Of a stretch of DNA of 64,000 nt, positions 39,265-49,603 are shown piece by piece (within the stretch, counting starts at the first letter, position 1; each line of letters opens with the position of its first letter). Under the pieces are notes generated by a model. The model was given only the letters and a program-made list of their open reading frames with translations. It ran no database searches and had not been told where the DNA came from. The position numbers and the translations under genes are program-made. This DNA is from Bacteroidota bacterium (GTDB lineage: Bacteria > Bacteroidota > Bacteroidia > Bacteroidales > JAAYUG01). The DNA lies in assembly GCA_029571215.1 (NCBI GenBank), contig JAKPTE010000008.1, forward strand, positions 1-64,000, written 5' to 3'.

Positions 39265-41346
39265 ATGATTAAGTTTGCTGAAGAATTTATCAGGACTTCT
39301 CCCTTGGAATTGAATCATTACATAGCACACCGTTTTCTGCGAATAGCCCTGATTCTGTTCTTCATAGTTGCCTTCGCAAAAGAAGCCTGGAGCCAGCTCC
39401 CACCAATTATCTGGGACAATATTCCAAAATCGGATCTGGAACTCACTCCGGACGAACAGAAAAACTCTTCCGACGCAATTATTTTATGCGATTACGGTAC
39501 AGCAACTTATGAAGATGTGAGGGGGGAATACAGGCTCGTATACTTCCGTCATACCCGCGTCAAGGTATTTCGCCAGGAAGGAACCCGCTGGGCTAATATA
39601 TCAATAAGCTATAATAAGGGAGCCGGTGACGAAATAACCTTTCTGAAAGCTCACGCATATACTCTTCAGCCTGATGGGAAGATTAGTGTTACCGAAACAC
39701 GTCCGGATGAATTCTTTGAAAAAGCTTCCGGTGATGGGGATGTAACAGTTACCTTTTCTATACCGGGTGTATTTTCGGGGAGTGTCTTTGAATACTCCTA
39801 CAGGATCGTTTCATCTGACCTTCTGAACATGAGGTCATGGAAATTCCAACGCGTACTGCCGGTTCTGTGGAGTGAATACCGCGTGCAGCTTTCCGGTATT
39901 TATAACCATGTCGCTGTACTGCATAATGTTACCGATTCTTTGCGCATCAATCAGAAAATGGAAGGGGTTTCCGATCTGGAAGCCGGTACCATCGGATATG
40001 CCAGGCAAAATGATCTGATCCGCATTCCTGTGACTACCGGAAGATACGTAATGACCAATATACCAGCCATTAAGGAAGAACCTTTTATGGGACCTCTGGC
40101 AGACTATCTTCCGGAAATCAGGTTTCAGTTATATTCGGTTACTTTTCCCGGTAAAGAGCCTGTACGTTTTATACAGGCATGGGATGATGTGGCTGTTTAT
40201 TTTCTGCAGAACCAAGCATTCGGAGGATTCATCTCGGAAGGACGTTTGCTGAATGAGGTATTGAAAAAAATCGGGAAACTTCCGGAGAAACCGGCTGAAA
40301 AAGTTGAAGTTATTTACCGTTATGTTGTGAGCTATTTCCGATGGGATCACCGATATGCCATTCTCCCGGACAAAAATCTTCAATCGTTCCTGAATGAGCG
40401 TTCAGGCAATTCTGCCGCACTGAACCTTCTTCTGACGGGTTTACTGAAACAGGCAGGTTTGAAAGCTAATCCTGTACTTATCAGCAACAGGTCCAACGGA
40501 AAGATTAGTGATAAAATTCCGCTGGTTCAGCAATTCAATAATGTGATCTGTTGGGTGGAACTTGCCTCGGAAAATTGTTTCCTGAGTGCTCTTGACCCTG
40601 ACAGACCCTTTGATTTGCCGGATCCTGATTTGTATAACGAAAAAGGACTGGTTCTCCGACCCGGCAGGGCACAATGGATTGATATGCCTTCTCCGCCTCC
40701 AGCTGTGAGAAATATGGTAATATCGCTCAGGTTTCAGACCGAGGGTACCATGTTCGGTTTTATTATTATCCGTGAAAAGGGAGAGTTTGCACTGGCCAGA
40801 AAAAAAGAGATCATGCTGACCGATGTGGCTGCCTTCAGCCAGAATCTGCTGAACAACTTGTTTTATGGATTGCAGGTGGATTCGTTTTCCTATAAGGAAC
40901 TAAATCCGCAAAAAAACGAATCATCCCTTACCGTTTCCTTTTCTTCAAGAGCATGGCTCAATCAGTTTACCAATAAAAATATCATTTATTTCGAGGCTTT
41001 GCTCAGGAACCTGCTTTTCCGGATGAATCTTCCCCCCGTTGAGCGGAAATTACCTTTCATTCTTCCCTATCCGGTCGAAGAAACAATTGTCGCCGTAATT
41101 GAAATCCCAGAAGGTTATGAGATAGAGTCCTTGCCCGACGAGGAAAATATCAGTCTTCCTGACAACAAAGCTTCCTTTCAGATGAAGGTTTCAGGCAATG
41201 AGGAAGTTGCGCAGATAAAAAGTATGCTGTTTTTACGAAGTACCTTCTTCAGTCCGTCGGAATATCCATATCTCCGGCAGTTCATGAATATGGTTTCTGC
41301 AGCACAGTCCCAGCAAATTGTTGCTGTTACCGAAGAAAAACGTTAA
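39265..41346 (+). CDS. DUF3857-like secreted protein (transglutaminase-like core, paralogue of 33198..35123)
   Basis: 693 aa; GTATYEDVRGEYRLVYFRHTRVKVFRQEG, VEVIYRYVVSYFRWDHRYAILPDKNLQSFLNERSGNSAALNLLLTGLLKQAGL. Confidence 0.8.
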   Translation: MIKFAEEFIRTSPLELNHYIAHRFLRIALILFFIVAFAKEAWSQLPPIIWDNIPKSDLELTPDEQKNSSDAIILCDYGTATYEDVRGEYRLVYFRHTRVKVFRQEGTRWANISISYNKGAGDEITFLKAHAYTLQPDGKISVTETRPDEFFEKASGDGDVTVTFSIPGVFSGSVFEYSYRIVSSDLLNMRSWKFQRVLPVLWSEYRVQLSGIYNHVAVLHNVTDSLRINQKMEGVSDLEAGTIGYARQNDLIRIPVTTGRYVMTNIPAIKEEPFMGPLADYLPEIRFQLYSVTFPGKEPVRFIQAWDDVAVYFLQNQAFGGFISEGRLLNEVLKKIGKLPEKPAEKVEVIYRYVVSYFRWDHRYAILPDKNLQSFLNERSGNSAALNLLLTGLLKQAGLKANPVLISNRSNGKISDKIPLVQQFNNVICWVELASENCFLSALDPDRPFDLPDPDLYNEKGLVLRPGRAQWIDMPSPPPAVRNMVISLRFQTEGTMFGFIIIREKGEFALARKKEIMLTDVAAFSQNLLNNLFYGLQVDSFSYKELNPQKNESSLTVSFSSRAWLNQFTNKNIIYFEALLRNLLFRMNLPPVERKLPFILPYPVEETIVAVIEIPEGYEIESLPDEENISLPDNKASFQMKVSGNEEVAQIKSMLFLRSTFFSPSEYPYLRQFMNMVSAAQSQQIVAVTEEKR

Positions 41347-41377
41347 AACCCTATAATTCGTATTTTTGCCTGAGATT

Positions 41378-41992
41378 ATGCATCAGATTATGACGGAAAC
41401 TGGTTCGGCATTCCTTCAATCAGGTTGGTTCAACTACGTGATTTTGCCATTTCTGATCTTCCTGGCAAGAATTTGCGACGTGTCCATCGGAACACTCCGG
41501 ATAATTTTTGTCGCAAAAGGGAACAAACTGGTGGCCCCAATTCTGGGTTTTTTTGAAGTTCTAATCTGGATTTTGGCCATCACAAGAATCATTCAGAACC
41601 TCGATAATCCTTTCTGTTACCTGGGGTATGCTGCTGGGTTTGCTACCGGAAACTACATCGGTTTGCGGATCGAGGAGAAACTGGCTATGGGTGTTGTTAT
41701 GCTCCGGATCATTACCCTTCGTCCAGTACCTGAACTCATCGAAAAGCTTAACAAAGCCGGTTATGGTTCAACACAGATGAATGCCGACGGAAGCAAGGGA
41801 AAAGTATTTCTTGTTTTTACCGTTATACCCCGTTCGGAACTCAATACTGCTCTCACATTTGTGCGGGAAACTGAACCCGATGCCTTCATTACAACCGAAG
41901 ATATCCGGATGGTAAGCAAGGGAGTTTTCCCGTCGTCTTCTGTCAATCAGTCAAGAATCAATCCTTTTAAATGGTGGAGGAAAGGGATATAA
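41378..41992 (+). CDS. DUF2179/DUF5698 (UPF0316) membrane protein
   Basis: FLARICDVSIGTLRIIFVAKGNKLVAPILGFFEVLIWILAI; three TM then a cytoplasmic DUF2179-like domain. ORF track starts at a TTG (41366). Confidence 0.85.
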   Translation: MHQIMTETGSAFLQSGWFNYVILPFLIFLARICDVSIGTLRIIFVAKGNKLVAPILGFFEVLIWILAITRIIQNLDNPFCYLGYAAGFATGNYIGLRIEEKLAMGVVMLRIITLRPVPELIEKLNKAGYGSTQMNADGSKGKVFLVFTVIPRSELNTALTFVRETEPDAFITTEDIRMVSKGVFPSSSVNQSRINPFKWWRKGI

Positions 41993-42018
41993 ATGAATTG
42001 GCTTTTTGTAACTTTTTG

Positions 42019-42471
42019 TTAGCGGTTTAGCAACCCCACGATTTTTTCAAGCCACATAGCATCTGTTTCGTCAAATGAATTCAATTCTTTGCTGTCTGCA
42101 TCGAAAACCCCAATAATTGCATCCCCCTTATACACTGGGACAGCAATTTCCGACTGACTCCGCGAATCACAGGCAATGTGCCCCGGAAACTTATGAACAT
42201 CAGGAACTACGATTGTCCTTTTTTGATCAATAGCGCTCCAACAGACCCCTTGATGCGGTGTAAGAATCTGACAGGCAACCGGACCCTGATAAGGTCCTGC
42301 ACTCAATGTCTCGCCATCCAGCAAATAAAAACCCGCCCAGAAAAAATATTCCATTTTATGGTATAATATGGCATTAATGGTTGCCATTCTGGAAAGGTTA
42401 GTGCCCGGCAGTTCAAGCAATTTGGCGATTTGGTTAAAAAGGCGTTGATACTTCTGTTCTTTGCGAGTCAT
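42019..42471 (-). CDS. GAF-domain free methionine-(R)-sulfoxide reductase
   Basis: 150 aa; VACQILTPHQGVCWSAI...HIACDSRSQSEIAVPV with the three conserved cysteines of the fRMsr family. Confidence 0.9.
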   Translation of the reverse strand: MTRKEQKYQRLFNQIAKLLELPGTNLSRMATINAILYHKMEYFFWAGFYLLDGETLSAGPYQGPVACQILTPHQGVCWSAIDQKRTIVVPDVHKFPGHIACDSRSQSEIAVPVYKGDAIIGVFDADSKELNSFDETDAMWLEKIVGLLNR

Positions 42472-42493
42472 GGGATTCCTATGTTAATGGCAT

Positions 42494-43447
42494 TCATCCT
42501 TTCCTGCCTCGGAATTTGAACAGACCCAGAAATTTTTTTCTTGGGGTTTCCGAAAAAATCCCTAGTGGATCTATAAGAGGCGGAAGTTCTGAGGTTTCTC
42601 TGTCGGAAATGGCATGGCAGGTTAGCGTCATTACCGGAATGTCCGCTTCGTTTATAATATGATGGGCAAAGGCACCGATATAATTCTCAAACCGTTCTTC
42701 CTGATGGGTCATGACAATGATAAGATCTGCGCTGACTTCTTTAACATAATCAAGAACTTTTGTATAGGGAGGATCATTGGATTTTTTATATAGTTTTATT
42801 GTGCATGAAATGCCGTTTTCGGCAAATGTTTTCTGAGCAGCTTTCATTTTTTTCATTATCAAGCTCTTACGTTCCGAACCTCCTCCTATCATTACAGAAA
42901 CTAAATGAACTGTTGCATTGTAATGGAGTGCGAAAGCAATGGCACTAAACAGCTGACCCCTCGTACGCCTCGTAAGATCCAGCGGGACAACAATCTTTTT
43001 AAACGCAGATTTCTTTAATCCTCCTACACTAATTACCGGCACATGTGCTTCTGAAATAACGTGGGTGGCATTTGATCCCATGATGTTCCTTTTCCCTTCT
43101 TTTGTTTCATTTTTTCCCAGCACGATAAAACGAGCATGTATCTCATCAGCCACTTCAATAATTTTGTCATAAATCTTTCCTTCTTCCACCCTGGTTTCAA
43201 AAAGAATACCGGAAGCAGAATATTGACCTGCCAGGTTGTTGAGTTTTGTCATTGCTTCGGCTTTCAACCGTTCATAATGTTCCCGTTCCGTGAATAACCT
43301 GGCCAGAAAATATCCAGTATCGATAACATGCAGCATAAGGATGCCGGCATCAATAAACCGGGCAAGGTCGATGGCCTGTTCCAGGGCAACCAAAGACTGG
43401 TCTCTGAAATCAACTGCCAGCAAAAGCCTTTTCTTTGTTGAGCTCAT
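42494..43447 (-). CDS. Tandem universal stress protein (two UspA domains)
   Basis: Start set at MSSTKKRLLLAVDFRDQS; second UspA repeat from FKKIVVPLDLTRRTRGQLFSAIAFALHY. Confidence 0.9.
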   Translation of the reverse strand: MSSTKKRLLLAVDFRDQSLVALEQAIDLARFIDAGILMLHVIDTGYFLARLFTEREHYERLKAEAMTKLNNLAGQYSASGILFETRVEEGKIYDKIIEVADEIHARFIVLGKNETKEGKRNIMGSNATHVISEAHVPVISVGGLKKSAFKKIVVPLDLTRRTRGQLFSAIAFALHYNATVHLVSVMIGGGSERKSLIMKKMKAAQKTFAENGISCTIKLYKKSNDPPYTKVLDYVKEVSADLIIVMTHQEERFENYIGAFAHHIINEADIPVMTLTCHAISDRETSELPPLIDPLGIFSETPRKKFLGLFKFRGRKG

Positions 43448-43773
43448 GGTAATCTGTTTAGCAGTACCAAAAATAGAAATTTTACTTGGATAACCCTGCA
43501 TGTTGGATTCTTTTATATGTTCCATGTGATTCCGGCAAACAGAAGTGAAATCCCTGAAACAAGGAATTGAAAGAAGGTGGCATCACACTCTGTGCCATCC
43601 CCTTCCAGGTGTACACAAGAGCTGTTGAAGAATATTCATAACAGCAACTTCAACCCCTTTTTACAGCCAACGGTCTTTAGGTAAAACCTGTATCTGATGC
43701 TCTGTGAAAAGGGAACAGAGAAAACCAAACATGATTCCCTGGAAAATATTACTTTTGCACCTTTCTTTTAGGT

Positions 43774-45351
43774 ATGGATTTGTTGCAGGAAATAGAGCGC
43801 AGGCGAACGTTTGCCATCATCAGCCACCCTGATGCCGGAAAAACAACGCTTACCGAAAAACTCCTTCTTTTCGGAGGTGCCATTCATGTAGCCGGAGCTG
43901 TCAAATCAAACAAGATACGAAAAACGGCCACTTCCGATTTTATGGAAATCGAACGCCAGAGAGGAATTTCTGTGGCCACTTCTGTCATGGGATTTGAATA
44001 CAAAGGATATAAAATCAATATCCTTGACACCCCGGGGCATGAAGATTTTGCCGAAGATACCTATCGTACTCTCACCGCCGTTGACAGTGTAATTATTGTG
44101 ATTGACTCGGCAAAAGGGGTAGAATCCCAGACGCGTAAACTGATGAATGTTTGCCGGATGCGCAATACTCCGGTTCTGGTTTTTATGAACAAACTAGACA
44201 GGCCCGGACTTGATCCCTATGAATTGCTTGATAATGTTGAAAAAGAACTGAATATTGATGTTATTCCCCTGAGCTGGCCTGTCAGCAATGGTCCTACATT
44301 CAAGGGGGTTTACAACCTGTACGAAGAAAAACTGGACCTTTTTGATCCCGTTGATAAGCAAAGAGTACAGGAAACTACTGAAATCAGGGATCTTGATGAT
44401 CCGAGGATGGAGCATTATCTCGGGGATTTTGCCCGGAAACTGAAAGAAGATCTGGCCTTTATCAAAGAGGTTTTCCCCCCATTTGACGTAAAAAAATACC
44501 TTGCTGGTCAGACTGCACCAGTGTTTTTCGGAAGCGCTCTCAATAATTTTGGAGTACGCGAATTGCTTGATTGCTTCCTGGATATAGCTCCATATCCACG
44601 GTCGTTCGAAGCGTCTGAGCGGATAGTGGTTCCGTCGGAGAAAACCTTTTCAGGCTTTGTCTTTAAAATCCATGCCAATATGGATCCAAACCACCGCGAT
44701 CGAATTGCTTTCGTCAGGGTGGTTTCTGGCCGATTCATGCGTAACGTCAATTACCATCATGTCAGGCAGAACAGAGACATGAAATTTAGTAGTCCTACGG
44801 CATTTATGGCAAATAAGAAATCGGTTATTGACGAAGCATGGCCCGGAGATGTGGTCGGCTTGCACGATACAGGCAATTTCAAAATCGGCGATACTCTTAC
44901 GGAAGGAGAGAAGCTCCACTTTAAGGGAATCCCCAGCTTCTCTCCCGAATTGTTCCGTTACATCGAAAATGCCGATCCCCTCAAATATAAACAGCTTGCT
45001 ACCGGCATTGAGCAACTTATGGACGAAGGAGTTGCACAGTTATTTACCCTTCAGTCAAATGGTCGTAAAGTGATTGGAACTGTCGGTGCTCTGCAGTTCG
45101 AGGTAATTCAATATCGTCTCCTGCACGAATACGGAGCTTCCTGCCGGTATGAACCTTTGCAGGTTTATAAGGCTTGCTGGTTTGTATCAGACAATTCAAA
45201 GCAATTGGAGGACTTTAAACTCAGAAAAAGCCAATACCTGGCATGGGACAAGGAACACAGGGATGTTTACCTTGCAGAATCGGCCTATGCCCTTGAGATG
45301 GCCAAGGAGAAATTCCCTGATATCAGGTTTTATTTTACTTCCGAATTCTGA
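43774..45351 (+). CDS. prfC: Peptide chain release factor 3
   Basis: 525 aa; [64 protein letters not shown]. Confidence 0.97.
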   Translation: MDLLQEIERRRTFAIISHPDAGKTTLTEKLLLFGGAIHVAGAVKSNKIRKTATSDFMEIERQRGISVATSVMGFEYKGYKINILDTPGHEDFAEDTYRTLTAVDSVIIVIDSAKGVESQTRKLMNVCRMRNTPVLVFMNKLDRPGLDPYELLDNVEKELNIDVIPLSWPVSNGPTFKGVYNLYEEKLDLFDPVDKQRVQETTEIRDLDDPRMEHYLGDFARKLKEDLAFIKEVFPPFDVKKYLAGQTAPVFFGSALNNFGVRELLDCFLDIAPYPRSFEASERIVVPSEKTFSGFVFKIHANMDPNHRDRIAFVRVVSGRFMRNVNYHHVRQNRDMKFSSPTAFMANKKSVIDEAWPGDVVGLHDTGNFKIGDTLTEGEKLHFKGIPSFSPELFRYIENADPLKYKQLATGIEQLMDEGVAQLFTLQSNGRKVIGTVGALQFEVIQYRLLHEYGASCRYEPLQVYKACWFVSDNSKQLEDFKLRKSQYLAWDKEHRDVYLAESAYALEMAKEKFPDIRFYFTSEF

Positions 45352-45989
45352 AGCATTAGTCCTTCTATTGATATGACGCGGGTAGGTGCCCCGTCTGAAT
45401 TCTCAAATTTCAATGGGGCGCATACCAGCCAGAATTCCTGTGATCCGATTTGCTCAAGGTTGGTAAGATTCTCAATCAATAGTATTTCTTTTTCCAGCAG
45501 AATTTTGTGTACCGTAAATTCAGTGCTTTCTTCCTTGTCAAACGATATGGCATCAATTCCGATTCCTTTTAATGTAAAAGTACTCAGGAATTCTGCTGCT
45601 TCCCTGTCTAAACAGGGATATCCGCTAAAATAACTTTCTTTTCCCCAATGATCACTCCAGCCGGTAAACAATAACAAAAAATCGATGCCTGCAAAATCCG
45701 GTATATTATAGCTGATGAAGCGGGAATCGATTGCATTTTTCCCTCTCACGTCTAGTATTCTTCCCTTTCCGAAAAACTTGCCGGGAGGCATCCTGTCAAG
45801 GGTGAGTCCATGCGAAAGCATATGAGCCGGAGCATCCATGTGAGTGCCGGTGTGGGATACCATGCGCAGGCGTGCCTCATTATACCCGCATGCTTCTAAC
45901 TTAAACGGGTGTTCAATAAACGGCTCTTCGGTTCCGGGATATACCGGCATATGGTTATGGACAACATGGCTCAGATCAGTGATTTTCAT
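45330..45989 (-). CDS. Cyclase-family protein (kynurenine formamidase-like)
   Basis: 219 aa; [32 protein letters not shown] metal-binding motif. Confidence 0.9.
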   Translation of the reverse strand: MKITDLSHVVHNHMPVYPGTEEPFIEHPFKLEACGYNEARLRMVSHTGTHMDAPAHMLSHGLTLDRMPPGKFFGKGRILDVRGKNAIDSRFISYNIPDFAGIDFLLLFTGWSDHWGKESYFSGYPCLDREAAEFLSTFTLKGIGIDAISFDKEESTEFTVHKILLEKEILLIENLTNLEQIGSQEFWLVCAPLKFENSDGAPTRVISIEGLMLQNSEVK

Positions 45990-45990
45990 T

Positions 45991-46680
45991 TCAAATGCAT
46001 ATTTTTTCCAGCTCTGCTGGAGTCGGATTTTTGTTTACTCTTAATACGAAATCAAACCGGTTTAGCGATAAGCATAACGCAAAGTCTCGGGCCGGAGAGT
46101 GAAGTTGATTGGTAGGATCGAGCAGACGTTTTCCGCTTCCTTCGCGCAGCAGCTTCACCATTCTTTCAAAATCGGTTGGTTTCCCTTCCAGTTCATTGCG
46201 TATATATTCCGCACAGAATGTGTCTTCATCCGCTGGCTCCCTGGCCGAGTATCCCATGCAGACAAGGGAAATAACCTTCGGCTCATGGGTTTTAATGTAC
46301 CGTACAATGGCCGATGCATTGACAAAGCTTCCGGTCAGGATTTCTTCCGCATGGCGGGCATTTACAATTCCCTGGGTTCCGGCACTTGTAGTATGAAGAA
46401 GGGTTTTCCCTGCAAAGGATATATGTTCGATTTGCGTCGGAGAATTTCCATAATCAAATCCTTCCGGCTTTCGCTCATTTCTTTCGCCGATCAGTATATA
46501 TTCCGGATGCTGTGACTTCAGCCGGTATGCTTCTTCCATATCACCTACCGGAATAATTTTCTTCGCACCGTTCTGAAAAAGATAACAGGCGAGCGAAAAT
46601 GCCCTGAAGACATCAATCACAACCGTCAGTCCTTCGGCCTGCCTTGCCCCGTCAGCAAAATGAAGAATCCTGATTTGCAT
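45991..46680 (-). CDS. comB: 2-phosphosulfolactate phosphatase family protein (ComB-like)
   Basis: 229 aa; VVIDVFRAFSLACYLFQNGA, LIGERNERKPEGFDYGNSP, TTSAGTQGIVNA. Confidence 0.88.
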   Translation of the reverse strand: MQIRILHFADGARQAEGLTVVIDVFRAFSLACYLFQNGAKKIIPVGDMEEAYRLKSQHPEYILIGERNERKPEGFDYGNSPTQIEHISFAGKTLLHTTSAGTQGIVNARHAEEILTGSFVNASAIVRYIKTHEPKVISLVCMGYSAREPADEDTFCAEYIRNELEGKPTDFERMVKLLREGSGKRLLDPTNQLHSPARDFALCLSLNRFDFVLRVNKNPTPAELEKICI

Positions 46681-46709
46681 GCACTTAGGAATTGGTCAGA
46701 ACCGTCTTG

Positions 46710-47165
46710 TCATTCCCCGCGGATAGTATCTTCAGCAGGGGAGGGGGGAACATAATCATGGGGCAAAAAATACAAGGCGCTTACCTGACCTGCTCCGTTA
46801 AATTGCAATTTCAGATCCACCAGTAAGTCCCCAAATTTTCCGGTACAGATAACAATGGTTGACCCTACATAGGGTTCTGACCTTATCTGCTCCAATCCCT
46901 GAAAAGGCCCCACCTGATAGATCAGATCTTTCCACGATTTCTCCAGTTTTTGCGGAGGCAGGCCTTTGTTGAGCCGCTCATCAAACATTCGGGTTATTTC
47001 AGTGTATTTCCCGCTGTCCAACAGAATGAGAATTTCCTTTGCCTTTTTTTCAAGCAATGCTATATTTCTGGTTTGTCCTGTCAGGGAACCAGAGAAAAAC
47101 AGAACAAGGAAGAAAATAACGTATACCTTCTTTATTATAAAGTGTTTATCGGTCTGATGATACAT
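46710..47165 (-). CDS. DUF3887-like secreted protein
   Basis: 151 aa; YTEITRMFDERLNKGLPPQKLEKSWKDLIYQVGPFQ. Confidence 0.7.
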   Translation of the reverse strand: MYHQTDKHFIIKKVYVIFFLVLFFSGSLTGQTRNIALLEKKAKEILILLDSGKYTEITRMFDERLNKGLPPQKLEKSWKDLIYQVGPFQGLEQIRSEPYVGSTIVICTGKFGDLLVDLKLQFNGAGQVSALYFLPHDYVPPSPAEDTIRGE

Positions 47166-47187
47166 TGTAAGTGACTTTGGAGATTTT

Positions 47188-47772
47188 TTAGTTCTGCTTA
47201 TTCAAATTTCCCGCCAGGCCAATATCACCGGCAACGGCACGCATACCTTCTATAGTACCGGCGATAATGGTATCAATATCCATCTGCAGCATTGAGGCTC
47301 CCTTTTCAATAATCTCTCTGTTGACTCCAGCTGCAAACCCCTTGGATTTCCATCTTTTTTTCACAGATGTTACTTCAAGGTCATAGATGCTTTTGGAGGG
47401 TCTGATAAGGGCTGATGCTGCTACAAGACCGGTAAGTTCATCAATAGTAAAAAGCACCTTTTCCATGAAATGTTCCGGCTCTGCATCACTGCAGATTCCC
47501 CAGCCATGGCTGATTACGGAACGGATCCAGTCTTCGGGCCACCCTGTTGATTCCAGTATCTCTTTTGTCTTCACGCAATGTTGCTCTGGATACCGATCGT
47601 AGTCCAGATCGTGAATCAGCCCGATAATACCCCATTTTTCAGGATCATGACCATATTTTTGAGCAAAATACCGCATCACTGCTTCCACCGCCAGCGCATG
47701 CCGGATGAGATGTTCTGATGCAGTGTATTGTAAGAGAAGCTGATATGCCTGATTTCGATCGGGTGTTGCCAT
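47188..47772 (-). CDS. HD-domain (HDIG-like) phosphohydrolase
   Basis: Start set at MATPDRNQAYQLL; HALAVEAVMRYFAQ...WGIIGLIHDLDYDRYPE...ISHG. Confidence 0.88.
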   Translation of the reverse strand: MATPDRNQAYQLLLQYTASEHLIRHALAVEAVMRYFAQKYGHDPEKWGIIGLIHDLDYDRYPEQHCVKTKEILESTGWPEDWIRSVISHGWGICSDAEPEHFMEKVLFTIDELTGLVAASALIRPSKSIYDLEVTSVKKRWKSKGFAAGVNREIIEKGASMLQMDIDTIIAGTIEGMRAVAGDIGLAGNLNKQN

Positions 47773-47846
47773 AGGTAGTTCTTTCTCCTGGTTCAACCAG
47801 GTAAAAATAATGATTTTTGCATGGTGATTATTAAAAATTCCGGAAA

Positions 47847-49598
47847 CTATCTGAGTGCAGAAATAAGAAACGATTCCTCTTTTATCGATACATTCCCCAG
47901 TCGGTCAATGGCTTTAATGGTTAACGTGTACCGACCCGGCGCATCAATAGGGCCTATTATACCGGTTGAAATTTTTTCCGATGTATTATTGATAACCGCT
48001 TGAATTTTATCAACTCCCGAAAGTAAATCGGTTGCACCCGTGAAGATTACGGTGTGGACAGGATAGATATTGAGGGCACCTTTTTCCGAGATTTCCCTGC
48101 CGCGGGGTGAGGTGCCGAATAGAATGCTGATTGCGGGACCGGCCGTATCAACCATGGCCACAAATGACAACTGATTGGTATTGTCAACCTGGTCATACCC
48201 CACAAAATGAACCGTATGTCTTCCTTCGGTAAAAAGTGAAAAAGGGACAGTATAGGTCTGGTACTCACTGTCATCAATCCGGTACTCGATCCGGTTCATA
48301 CCCGATTCCGTATCCTTTCCTGTTAACCTGATTTTTGTGTTTTTACCAATATACAATGTGTCTCCAATAGTGATGCGTGGACCAGAAAAATCGTACCGAA
48401 GGGATGGCCCAAGCAAATCAACATAAGGAATGGCACTTGCCGCCGTCTGACCTCCCTGTATTTCACTCTTGTTTCCTACCTTGTCAATTGCATAAAAGGT
48501 GATTTTCATATTTCCCCCTTCATCAGGAGGGTAAAACGGCTTTTCATATTTTTCATACGGTTTCCCGTTAACCGAGTAATACACGGCTGCAATACCACTT
48601 TTATTGTCGAAGGCAGTCAGTTTGACAAGGGTTTTTCCTGAGGCATACTCTTTTCCGTTGGCCAGAAAACTTTTCCCGATGAACTCCTGCACCACGATGG
48701 GAGGGGTTTTATCAACATAAAAACGGTAAACAATCGTGTCGCTGTAATTCTCAAGCTTATCTTTTGCTGCATAACGCAGAGTATGTTCCCCTTGCCGGAG
48801 ATATTTGGTCTGGACGGGGTACTCATAAGTACGCCAGTCGCCGCTGTCGATACTGTAATATATGCCGGCGATACCTGCGGCGACATCTTCAGCCATAATC
48901 CTGATAGATGCATGGCCTGAAAAAATATTCTGGCTGGTATCACCGGCAAATCTTAAAAGAGCGGTTGGCCCCGATTTGTCAAATACGATGGTAACGCTAT
49001 GGATGGATTCAACATTTCCCACATTGTCAACCGAATAAAACCGAACCTGATATTCCTTCTCCTCTTCGAATGAGATGGGCTGATCATATTTTTTCCAGGT
49101 ACCTCCGTCAATTGAATATAGGGTTTGTTCAACCCCGGACATACCATCATGTGCAGTCAGCACCATTACGCTATTACCGGAAAGAAAGACCTTCCCGTCC
49201 TTGAAAAGCATTTTGCCCCCTTTGTATTGAACCGTTGTTCTTGGCGCAATACCGTCGGCATATACTTCAAAAACAATCTCCTCCTGCGGATAAACCGGGA
49301 CTTTGGTAACGGTATCAACAGCCCATGGTGTGCGGATGGTATTCATACCTTCCGTATCAAGAAAGAATGGATTGGTGTATTTGGCAGAACGCTCACTGAA
49401 AAGCCTGAACTTCTGGGCATTGGGTTCAGGAGAAGAACTGATCCACAAATAAAGCGCAAGATGCTTGTTGATGTAAATTTTTCCGTCCGGCGCTGTATAA
49501 ATCTTTTTGGGATGGGTTAACCGTTCCTGGCCGGATGCCCTTGGAGCATTTCCAAAATATAACGCCAGGAACAACAAAACAATGAACGCTTTTTTCAT
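47847..49598 (-). CDS. Secreted protein with repeated OmpL47-type / Ig-like beta domains
   Basis: 583 aa; repeated D..SG(V/I)...YSIDxGxWxxY.xP units and GPT/TPP linkers. Confidence 0.8.
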   Translation of the reverse strand: MKKAFIVLLFLALYFGNAPRASGQERLTHPKKIYTAPDGKIYINKHLALYLWISSSPEPNAQKFRLFSERSAKYTNPFFLDTEGMNTIRTPWAVDTVTKVPVYPQEEIVFEVYADGIAPRTTVQYKGGKMLFKDGKVFLSGNSVMVLTAHDGMSGVEQTLYSIDGGTWKKYDQPISFEEEKEYQVRFYSVDNVGNVESIHSVTIVFDKSGPTALLRFAGDTSQNIFSGHASIRIMAEDVAAGIAGIYYSIDSGDWRTYEYPVQTKYLRQGEHTLRYAAKDKLENYSDTIVYRFYVDKTPPIVVQEFIGKSFLANGKEYASGKTLVKLTAFDNKSGIAAVYYSVNGKPYEKYEKPFYPPDEGGNMKITFYAIDKVGNKSEIQGGQTAASAIPYVDLLGPSLRYDFSGPRITIGDTLYIGKNTKIRLTGKDTESGMNRIEYRIDDSEYQTYTVPFSLFTEGRHTVHFVGYDQVDNTNQLSFVAMVDTAGPAISILFGTSPRGREISEKGALNIYPVHTVIFTGATDLLSGVDKIQAVINNTSEKISTGIIGPIDAPGRYTLTIKAIDRLGNVSIKEESFLISALR

Positions 49599-49603
49599 TT
49601 TGT

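Noticed and set aside
43590-43620. Imperfect hairpin GGTGGCATCACACTCTGTGCCATCC upstream of prfC
   Set aside because: Short, contains a wobble pair, no U-tract and no clear relation to either neighbouring gene.
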